Assembly: GCF_014648515.1 (NCBI RefSeq)
Contig: NZ_BMRG01000001.1
Coordinates: forward strand, 14,563 to 78,562
DNA length: 64,000 bases
Source: Saccharothrix coeruleofusca
GTDB taxonomy: Bacteria; Actinomycetota; Actinomycetes; Mycobacteriales; Pseudonocardiaceae
Reading direction: 5' to 3'
Positions 57,899 to 64,000 of the stretch are shown here, piece by piece. A model generated the notes under the pieces. It was not told the DNA's origin, did no database searches, and saw nothing but the letters and a program-made list of their open reading frames with translations. Position 1 is the first letter of the stretch, and every line of letters begins with the position of its first letter. A program made the position numbers and the translations under genes.

Positions 57899-58195
57899 GT
57901 GGACGCCGACGCCGAACTGTTCAAGGCCATCGGTGACGCGACTCGGCGCACCATCCTGGACGAGCTGACCGAGAAGGACGGTCAGACGCTGTTCGAGATC
58001 TGCAGCAGGTTGACCATGAAGCACGGCTTGGGCTCCTCGCGGCAGGCCATCTCGCAGCACCTCGCGGTGCTCGAACAAGCAGGGCTGGTGCGCACCCGGC
58101 GGCAGGGCCGGTACAAGTTCCACCACCTCGACACGAGCCCGCTGCGCTCGATCGTCGAGCGGTGGCCCATCGACAGGGAGGCACCGAACCCGTGA
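57899..58195 (+). CDS. ArsR-family winged-helix regulator
   Basis: Small repressor of 98 residues: ELFKAIGDATRRTILDELTE, then the HTH GLGSSRQAISQHLAVLEQAG and wing LVRTRRQGRYKFHHLDTSPL. No metal-binding cysteine pair is visible, so it is probably of the non-metal type that controls glyoxalase-like or SRPBCC genes. GTG at 57899 is preferred for a leaderless start; a TTG at 57881 would lie inside the operator. It overlaps the VOC gene by four bases and likely represses both through the spacer palindrome. Confidence 0.93.
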   Translation: MDADAELFKAIGDATRRTILDELTEKDGQTLFEICSRLTMKHGLGSSRQAISQHLAVLEQAGLVRTRRQGRYKFHHLDTSPLRSIVERWPIDREAPNP

Positions 58196-58584
58196 TCCGC
58201 GTCAGCATCACCAGCGTGTTCGTCGACGACCAGGCCAAGGCGCTGGCCTTCTACACCGAGAAGCTGGGCTTCACCAAGAAGACCGACCAGCCCGCGGGCG
58301 AGTTCCGCTGGCTCACCGTGGTCTCCCCCGCCGACCCGGACGGCGTCGAGCTGCTGCTGGAGCCGGACGCCCACCCGGCGGCCCGCCCGTTCAAGGAGGC
58401 ACTGGTCGCCGATGGCATCCCGTTCACCCAGTTCACCGTGGACGACGTGCACGCCGAGGTCGAGCGGCTCAAGGGGCTGGGCGTGGAGTTCACCCAGGAG
58501 GCGACCGACCTGGGCCCGGTGGTCACCGCCGTGCTCGACGACACCTGCGGCAACCTGATCCAGCTCGCCGCGCTGAAGGAGTAG
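58192..58584 (+). CDS. VOC-superfamily (glyoxalase/bleomycin-resistance) protein
   Basis: Protein of 130 residues: VIRVSITSVFVDDQAKALAF, YTEKLGFTKKTDQPAGEF, then VELLLEPDAHPAARPFKEAL and FTVDDVHAEVERLKGLGVEF, ending DDTCGNLIQLAAL with the metal region. The family includes glyoxalase I-like enzymes and drug-sequestering proteins. GTG 58192, four-base overlap with the ArsR stop, so it is the regulator's partner. Confidence 0.92.
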   Translation: MIRVSITSVFVDDQAKALAFYTEKLGFTKKTDQPAGEFRWLTVVSPADPDGVELLLEPDAHPAARPFKEALVADGIPFTQFTVDDVHAEVERLKGLGVEFTQEATDLGPVVTAVLDDTCGNLIQLAALKE

Positions 58585-58590
58585 CCGCTC

Positions 58591-58623
58591 GTGGGGCACC
58601 GGGGTCCTGCCCCGGTGCCCCAC
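58591..58623. terminator. Bidirectional terminator between two VOC genes
   Basis: GTGGGGCACCGGGG (58591-58604) and CCCCGGTGCCCCAC (58610-58623) form a perfect 14-bp stem with a 5-base loop, seven bases after one gene and four after the convergent one. Confidence 0.9.
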
Positions 58624-58626
58624 CGC

Positions 58627-59037
58627 TCAGCGCAACTCCTGGATGCGGACCAGGTTGCCCGCCGGGTCGCGGAAAGCGCAGTCCCGCACCCCGTACGGCT
58701 GCTCGGTCGGCTCCTGGACGACCTCCGCGTCGCCCGCCTGCACCTTCTCGAACGTGGCGTCGAGGTCCTTGGTGGCCAGCAGGATCCAGCCGTAGGTGCC
58801 CTTGGCCATCATCTCGGTGATGGTGCGGCGCTCGTCCTCGGTCATGCCGGGGTCGGCGTCGGGCGGCGCGAGCAGGATGGAGGTGTCCGGCTGACCGGCC
58901 GGGCCGACCGTGATCCAGCGCATCCTGCCCTGCCCGACGTCGCTGCGGACCTCGAAGCCCAGGACGTCCCGGTAGAAGGCCAGCGACGCCTCCGGGTCGT
59001 CGTGCGGCAGGAAGCTCGTGTGGATGGTGATGTCCAT
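58627..59037 (-). CDS. VOC-superfamily protein
   Basis: Protein of 136 residues: ITIHTSFLPHDDPEASLAFY, RDVLGFEVRSDVGQGRMRW, then EVVQEPTEQPYGVRDCAFRD and PAGNLVRIQELR, with the usual late Glu. It belongs to the same superfamily as the convergent gene at 58192 but is not a close copy. ATG at 59037. It lies five bases from the AraC gene's end on the same strand, so is probably cotranscribed with and controlled by that regulator. Confidence 0.9.
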   Translation of the reverse strand: MDITIHTSFLPHDDPEASLAFYRDVLGFEVRSDVGQGRMRWITVGPAGQPDTSILLAPPDADPGMTEDERRTITEMMAKGTYGWILLATKDLDATFEKVQAGDAEVVQEPTEQPYGVRDCAFRDPAGNLVRIQELR

Positions 59038-59042
59038 GGCGG

Positions 59043-59492
<450 letters not shown>

Positions 59493-59576
59493 CAGCGCAT
59501 CCTGCCACGTCAGGGGTGTGACCCAAGGCATACGGCCGCGCCGCAGCACTGCCCGCCGCGCGCCCTCATACAGTGC

Positions 59577-60209
59577 ATGACGCAAGCTTCGACGGAGTCG
59601 AGCGGGGTGTCGGCATTGGACAGCGCCCCCGGCACAGGCCCCCCTCCCGAGTCCGACGCCGACCTGTGGAACCGCGTCGCGGCGAGCGGGCCGGAGGCGC
59701 ACGCCGCGTTCACCGAGCTGTTCCAGCGGCACGCCGAGGCCGTGTGGAACTACGCCTACCGGCTCACCGCGTCCTGGTCGCAGGCCGACGACCTGCTCTC
59801 CACCGCGTTCCTCAACGCCTGGCGCACCAGGGGAAGGGCGGTGCTGACCAGGGACTCGGCCCGCCCGTGGCTGTTCACCGTCACCGCCAGGCTGGCCCGC
59901 GACGAGCGGCGGGCCGTCGCGCGGCGAGCAGCGCTGCGCCAACTGCTGTCCCGCACCCCCGCCGAGCGCGACCACGCCGACGCGGTCGCCGAGGGCGACC
60001 TCGCCGAGCGCCGCCTGCGGCGCGTGCTGGCCGCCGTGGACCGCCTGCCGCGCGCCGAGCGGGAAGTCGTCCGGCTGTGCCTGCTCGGCGAGGTCTCCAC
60101 GGCCGACGCGGCGCGGCTGCTCGGCATCGCCGAGGCCAGCGTCCGCTCCCGGACCTCGCGCGCCCGCGCCCGGCTGCGCGCCATGATCGAGGAGGACCCC
60201 GATGACTGA
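59577..60209 (+). CDS. ECF-type RNA polymerase sigma factor
   Basis: Alternative sigma factor of 210 residues: region 2 AFTELFQRHAEAVWNYAYRL, then SQADDLLSTAFLNAWRTRGR; region 4 LPRAEREVVRLCLLGEVSTA, then AARLLGIAEASVRSRTSRAR. ATG 59577 (MTQASTESSG). The downstream membrane-anchored gene overlaps by eight bases and is the likely anti-sigma or effector partner. Its stress signal is unknown. Confidence 0.93.
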   Translation: MTQASTESSGVSALDSAPGTGPPPESDADLWNRVAASGPEAHAAFTELFQRHAEAVWNYAYRLTASWSQADDLLSTAFLNAWRTRGRAVLTRDSARPWLFTVTARLARDERRAVARRAALRQLLSRTPAERDHADAVAEGDLAERRLRRVLAAVDRLPRAEREVVRLCLLGEVSTADAARLLGIAEASVRSRTSRARARLRAMIEEDPDD

Positions 60210-61443
60210 CCTGGACCTGCCGCCCGGCAGTCCGCTGCCCGACGGCGTGCGCGACGCCGCGCTCACCCGCCTGCGCGCCGGTTTCGACGCGCCGCCCCCG
60301 CGTCGGCTGCCGCTCAAGGTCGCCGCCGTCGCGGTGGCCGTGGCCGCCACGACCGCGCTGGCGGTGCAGCTCGTTGACCGCGACGGGACGGCGTCGACCG
60401 CCGCGAGCCGCGCCGACATCCCGGAACTGGCGCTGTCCGACGCCGGCTCCGACTACGACCTGCGCACCGGGTCGGTTCCGGAGGGCGCGGCGCGGCGCTG
60501 CCACGCCGGGGGCACCGGGCTGCCGCCGGTCGAGGGGTGGACCCCGGTCGCCACGGCCTCCCGCCACGGCGTGGACGTGATGGCGTTCGGCACCGGGGCG
60601 GGGACCGTGTTCTGCGAGACCACCCCGGCCTCGGTCACCGTGTCGCCGCCGGTGGCCGATCCGGGCGCGCTCACCCTGGCGTTCACCACGTCCACCGGCT
60701 CGCTGGCCGGGTTCACCGGGGACGACCCGCGCCCCTTCACCCTCGCCGGGGACCGGGCGGCGGACCGGCGGGCCGTCGCGGCGCGGTCCGGCCGGATCTT
60801 CTTGGTGCCCAACGGTTTCCTCCCGACGGGGCCGGTGGTCGCGCAGCCCGAGGTGACCGGCGCGGCCGACTTGGTCCAGCGGTTCGAGCTGGCCACGCCG
60901 CCGCCGTCCCCGGCGGTCGTGGACCGGCCTCGCGCCCCCGAGGAGCGCGACAGCGCCGAGGGACGCCGGTTGGGCGAGTGCCTGGACGGCAGGCCGGTGC
61001 CGGACCCCGCCGCCTGGCGGGCCGGGCAGGCGGTCGCGCTGGGCGCGGCCGAGTCCGCGCAGCTGGGCCACTACGGCGACCTCCTGCTGCTGTGCCACCA
61101 GGACCGGACCGTCCAGGTGCACGACCTGGGGAGGAAGCCTCAGGTGTCCGGCGCGACCCTGCGCGGCGTGCGGGTCTTCCACGGCTTCGTCGACTCCCGC
61201 GACGAGAGCGGAACCGCCTACACCAGCTCGAACACCGTGGCCGTGATCGCCGTGCCCACCGACCCGCGCGTCGCGTCGGTGACCGTCGAGGGCCCGGACG
61301 ACGCCGATGTGACGGCCGCTCCGGTGGCGGGTTCGGTGGTCCTGCCGGGGATCACGCTGAACGAGGCGGGCTCGACGGTGGTGCGGCTCGTCGTCCGGGA
61401 CGCCTCCGGTGCGGTGCTGGAGGAAGTGCGGCAGGAGCTGTGA
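60202..61443 (+). CDS. Single-span membrane protein coupled to the ECF sigma factor
   Basis: Protein of 413 residues. A cytoplasmic head of about 40 residues (VRDAALTRLRAGFDAPPPRR) precedes one membrane segment (VAAVAVAVAATTALAVQLV), then a 350-residue extracytoplasmic part rich in Val, Asp and Gly, with cysteines at RRCHAGG, VFCETT, GECLDG and LLLCHQ. The layout is that of a sensor attached to an ECF sigma, but a canonical ZAS motif (HX3CX2C) is not visible. The tail is beta-rich. ATG at 60202. Confidence 0.82.
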   Translation: MTDLDLPPGSPLPDGVRDAALTRLRAGFDAPPPRRLPLKVAAVAVAVAATTALAVQLVDRDGTASTAASRADIPELALSDAGSDYDLRTGSVPEGAARRCHAGGTGLPPVEGWTPVATASRHGVDVMAFGTGAGTVFCETTPASVTVSPPVADPGALTLAFTTSTGSLAGFTGDDPRPFTLAGDRAADRRAVAARSGRIFLVPNGFLPTGPVVAQPEVTGAADLVQRFELATPPPSPAVVDRPRAPEERDSAEGRRLGECLDGRPVPDPAAWRAGQAVALGAAESAQLGHYGDLLLLCHQDRTVQVHDLGRKPQVSGATLRGVRVFHGFVDSRDESGTAYTSSNTVAVIAVPTDPRVASVTVEGPDDADVTAAPVAGSVVLPGITLNEAGSTVVRLVVRDASGAVLEEVRQEL

Positions 61444-61479
61444 AACCCGCGCTGTGAAACCGGTTCTGGAAACCGCCGC

Positions 61480-62652
61480 TCACCCGAGGAATCGCACGTC
61501 CGGGTGAGCGGCGGACGGGCCGTCCAGCAGCCGCTGCGGCTTGTGCCGCAGGTGCTGGTCGAAGAACGCGGTCAGGTAGGCCCGCTGGGCCGCAAGAGCG
61601 CGCACCGGGTCCACGGTCCCGATGATGGGGTGGACCACGGCCGGGTCCAGTCCGAGGCGCGCGACCAGGCCGGGCAGCAGCGCCTGGTGGTCGGTGTAGG
61701 TGAAGTGCTCCCCCGCCGGAATGTGCAGCTGGCGGCTCCACCCCCGATGGTTGCGCAGGAACTCCTGCCAGGAGGCGTCGGAGGCGGCGCTGTGGTCGCC
61801 CGCGCTCATCAGCAGGAACGGCCGGTCGAGCCCCTCGTCGGCGACTCGGCCGAAGTCGCGGTCGGACTGGGAGTAGCCCATGCTGCCGTCGAGGTCGGCC
61901 CCGGCGTCGATCCGGCGGTCGGACACCATGGTCTCCCCGGCGGTGAACCCGCCGCCGGAGTGGCCGAACATGCCCACCTCGGACAAATCCAGCGCCCGCC
62001 CCAGCCCGCGCGGCAGTGCACGCCGCGCGGCGTCGGGGTTGCCTCCCCCGGCCAGGACGTCGAGCTGGTCGAGGACGAACCGGGTGTCCTGGACGCGGGT
62101 CGCCATGATCCGCTTGGACACCTCGACGCTCGACGGCGGCAGGGCGCGCCGGGCCACCCTGCCGTCGGGGAACGCCACGGCGGGCGCTTCGTGGGTGTGG
62201 TCGAGGGAGACCACCACGTAGCCCCGGCTCGCCAGCTGCTCGGCCAGCGCGGTGCCGAACGCGCGGGACACGCCGCGACCGGGTGAGTAGAGCACGACGG
62301 GGTGGCGGCCGATCGCGGGCGTGCCGGCGGAGGAGTGCGTGGGGAAGGTGTAGTCCAGCTCGCCGGGGTCGACGCCCACCACCGCGGCATCCTCGGCGGC
62401 CACGACCTCGGCGACGGGCGGCGGCGTGAACCGGGCCGGTTCGCCGGTGCGCGAGGACGGGTAGCGGATGTCGACCACCAGCTCCCGCACCGCGCCGGGC
62501 ACCCACGGGTCCTGGCGGGTGTGGTCGACCAGGTGCAGTTCGGTGATCCCGACCGGGTGCGGACCGGTCGGCTCCGGCAGGGTGGCGGTCGGCGCGGCGG
62601 GGGCCGGTGCGGCCACCAGCGCCGCCAGAGCGAGAGCGCCCAGGGAGTTCAT
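61480..62652 (-). CDS. Secreted PAF-acetylhydrolase/dienelactone-hydrolase-like enzyme
   Basis: Exported alpha/beta hydrolase of 390 residues with a signal peptide (MNSLGALALAALVAAPAPAA). Landmarks are VVLYSPGRGVSRAF, catalytic Ser in MFGHSGGGFTAGE, and late His in IPAGEHFTYTDH. Several insertions suit a lipase/cutinase-like enzyme; the substrate is unknown. I chose ATG at 62652 for the signal; ATG at 62700 or 62688 is possible and would lengthen the n-region. It is preceded by a MarR gene on the same strand, 82 bp away. Confidence 0.88.
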   Translation of the reverse strand: MNSLGALALAALVAAPAPAAPTATLPEPTGPHPVGITELHLVDHTRQDPWVPGAVRELVVDIRYPSSRTGEPARFTPPPVAEVVAAEDAAVVGVDPGELDYTFPTHSSAGTPAIGRHPVVLYSPGRGVSRAFGTALAEQLASRGYVVVSLDHTHEAPAVAFPDGRVARRALPPSSVEVSKRIMATRVQDTRFVLDQLDVLAGGGNPDAARRALPRGLGRALDLSEVGMFGHSGGGFTAGETMVSDRRIDAGADLDGSMGYSQSDRDFGRVADEGLDRPFLLMSAGDHSAASDASWQEFLRNHRGWSRQLHIPAGEHFTYTDHQALLPGLVARLGLDPAVVHPIIGTVDPVRALAAQRAYLTAFFDQHLRHKPQRLLDGPSAAHPDVRFLG

Positions 62653-62734
62653 GCCCCGAAGCCAAGCAGCGGGTGGGCGCCATCGCATCGGGACGATCAC
62701 CCAGCGCAGCCCTGAACCCGCCGTCCAGTCCCGG

Positions 62735-63202
62735 TCAGGGGCCGCTCTCGTCGGAGGTCGCGAAGACCGCGGGCACCCGGTTGTCCGCCACCACCCGGCT
62801 CAGCAGCTCCGCCAGCCTGCGCCGGTCGTCCTCGTCCAGGCAGGCGGGCAGCGCCTCGATCCGCCTGCGCGCCTCGGCGTGGAAGTTGCCCGCCACCCCC
62901 GCGCCCTTCGCGGTCAGCGCCACCCGCACCGCGCGGCCGTCCAGCGGGTCCTGCTCGCGGCGCACCAGCCCGCGCTGCTCGCTGCGGTCGACCAGCCCGG
63001 TGAGGCTGGACTTCGCCAGTCCGAGCACCTCGCCCAGCTCGCCCATGCCGTAGGGCTGGAGCATCAGGACGCACAGCAGTTGCCCCTGCTGCGCGGTCAG
63101 CCCGAGCCTGCGGCCCACGTCGGCGTACGCGGAATTCACTAAAAATGCGGAGCGCACCAGGGCGGCAGCGAGTCCCAGTTGATCTCCCGCGCCTTTTCGC
63201 AC
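62735..63202 (-). CDS. MarR-family transcriptional regulator
   Basis: Winged-helix regulator of 155 residues: LCVLMLQPYGMGELGEVLGL, AKSSLTGLVDRSEQRGLVRR and the wing EQDPLDGRAVRVALTAKG. The start is GTG 63202 (VRKGAGDQLGLAAALVRSAF); a TTG at 63229 is a weaker choice. It may regulate the secreted hydrolase downstream. Confidence 0.91.
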   Translation of the reverse strand: MRKGAGDQLGLAAALVRSAFLVNSAYADVGRRLGLTAQQGQLLCVLMLQPYGMGELGEVLGLAKSSLTGLVDRSEQRGLVRREQDPLDGRAVRVALTAKGAGVAGNFHAEARRRIEALPACLDEDDRRRLAELLSRVVADNRVPAVFATSDESGP

Positions 63203-63275
63203 GCGGTCAGGGTACGACAACCGACGCAAGCGCGCGGGAAATTCGCCTGGAGAAGTGAATTTTCCAATTACCCGC

Positions 63276-63614
63276 TCAGACTTTGCCGTCCGCGCGCCGG
63301 AGGCGGCGGCCCAGCTCGGCCAGCAGCTCCTCGTCGGTGAGCGCCGCCGGGTCGGGCCGGGTGCGGCGCAGCTGGGCCTCCTGCTCGGTGAGCAGGCCCG
63401 CCGCCACCATCACCTCCAGCGGGCTGGCGCCGAAGACGCGGGCGATCGTGCGCGCGTTCTCGATGGAGACGCTGCGGCCCCGCCGCCAGTCGGTGAAGCG
63501 GCTGCGGTCGATGCCGGTGTGCCGCGCGAGGTCGCCGGTGGTCCAGCCCTGGTTGTCCAAGTTGGCCTGGACGTACTGCCACCAGGACGACGGGGTGCTC
63601 TCCTCTGCGGCCAC
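63276..63614 (-). CDS. XRE-family DNA-binding protein
   Basis: Small HTH protein of 112 residues: WWQYVQANLDNQGWTTGDLA, then HTGIDRSRFTDWRRGRSVSI and ENARTIARVFGASPLEVMVA. The C-terminal RRTRPDPAALTDEELLAELG is charged. The start is GTG 63614, or further upstream (63653). Divergent from another small HTH gene across a symmetric site; the pair may repress each other. Confidence 0.88.
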   Translation of the reverse strand: MAAEESTPSSWWQYVQANLDNQGWTTGDLARHTGIDRSRFTDWRRGRSVSIENARTIARVFGASPLEVMVAAGLLTEQEAQLRRTRPDPAALTDEELLAELGRRLRRADGKV

Positions 63615-63628
63615 GGGCCGACATGTTA

Positions 63629-63640
63629 CGTGCGCGCACG
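63629..63640. promoter_or_regulatory. Palindrome between the two small HTH genes
   Basis: CGTGCGCGCACG is a perfect 12-bp palindrome in the 95-bp divergent gap; likely operator. Confidence 0.5.
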
Positions 63641-63709
63641 CAACGTCCACCATGCGCTACTGTCCGCGCACACACCGGACGTTGGGTGTCCACACAGCAC
63701 GGGACGGCA

Positions 63710-63940
63710 ATGCCGAACACCATCAAGCTGCGCGCCGAGGCGTTCACCGAGGCCGCGCGACGGGCGGGTTTCCGCTCCGATTACGCCCTGGCCAAGGCGA
63801 TGGACGTCAACCGGTCCACGGTGACGAGAGTGGTCGACGGCTACCTCAAACCCGGCCCGGCGTTCATCGGCGGCGCACTGGTGGCGCTGGCGCCCCTGCG
63901 CTTCGAGGACCTGTTCGAAGTCATCCCTTCGGGGGAGTGA
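63710..63940 (+). CDS. Small HTH (XRE/Cro-like) protein
   Basis: Protein of 76 residues: IKLRAEAFTEAARRAGFRSD, YALAKAMDVNRSTVTRVVDG and YLKPGPAFIGGALVALAPLR, a single HTH with the second helix AMDVNRSTVTRVV. The tail is FEDLFEVIPSGE. ATG at 63710. This looks like the excisionase-like or Cro-like proteins of actinomycete elements. The last 60 bases of the window show nothing. Confidence 0.8.
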   Translation: MPNTIKLRAEAFTEAARRAGFRSDYALAKAMDVNRSTVTRVVDGYLKPGPAFIGGALVALAPLRFEDLFEVIPSGE

Positions 63941-64000
63941 TCGCGGGCGCGGGCGCTCGGCGGACGGGCGCTCCCCCGGCGCGGCGCGGCTCGCCACCGC

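Overview
The window is high-GC actinomycete chromosome. GTG starts, 1-4 bp gene overlaps, an MprAB/HtrA-type envelope stress set, an AMED_5909-type protein, a DUF5708-like protein and many one-component regulators suggest a member of the Pseudonocardiales, in the Actinosynnema/Saccharothrix range. This placement is inferred from gene style and families, not from a marker gene.

Left part (1-20.7 kb, core-like). An HtrA protease runs off the left edge. Next come a galactoside operon (GH42 beta-galactosidase, DeoR regulator, galT) and an MprA/MprB-like two-component pair. They are followed by a TRIC-type channel, an Eis-like acetyltransferase, a 3-hydroxyacyl-CoA dehydrogenase with an EthD partner, a histidine phosphatase, BluB, a TPR-GGDEF protein, an orphan NarL-type regulator, a Tat-exported amidase and a large secreted penicillin-acylase-type Ntn hydrolase with a discoidin domain. 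An FkbM methyltransferase and an unknown protein end this part at a tRNA-Arg(CCT) gene.

Middle part (20.7-39.2 kb, accessory). Beyond the tRNA lie a decayed tyrosine integrase, a small membrane protein and an SRPBCC protein. Then come two same-strand gene groups. One encodes a seven-blade EAR/EPTP propeller, a 391-aa protein of unknown function, a nitroreductase and a class A flavin monooxygenase. The other encodes an MFS exporter, a 61-aa coupled ORF and a DMT-transporter/GT4-glycosyltransferase fusion. An IS3 transposase relic, a TetX-like monooxygenase with a divergent TetR, a TetR-controlled secreted hydrolase, and a relic of an NRPS/PKS with an embedded luciferase-like monooxygenase follow. 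This looks like an island that carried, and partly lost, specialised-metabolism genes. The EAR-propeller group is the best candidate for an undescribed system.

Right part (39.2-64 kb, regulator/enzyme pairs). Many short modules place a small regulator (CGNR, TetR, XRE, MarR, HxlR, LysR, GlxA/AraC, ArsR) beside or divergent from one enzyme or exporter. Most of the intergenic gaps contain clear palindromes or repeated operators. An ECF sigma factor with a coupled single-span partner lies at 59.6-61.4 kb. Two intergenic loci (45.5 and 57.8 kb) carry the same 22-bp-period repeat. A separate 46-bp repeat is present at 13.8 and 45.8 kb.
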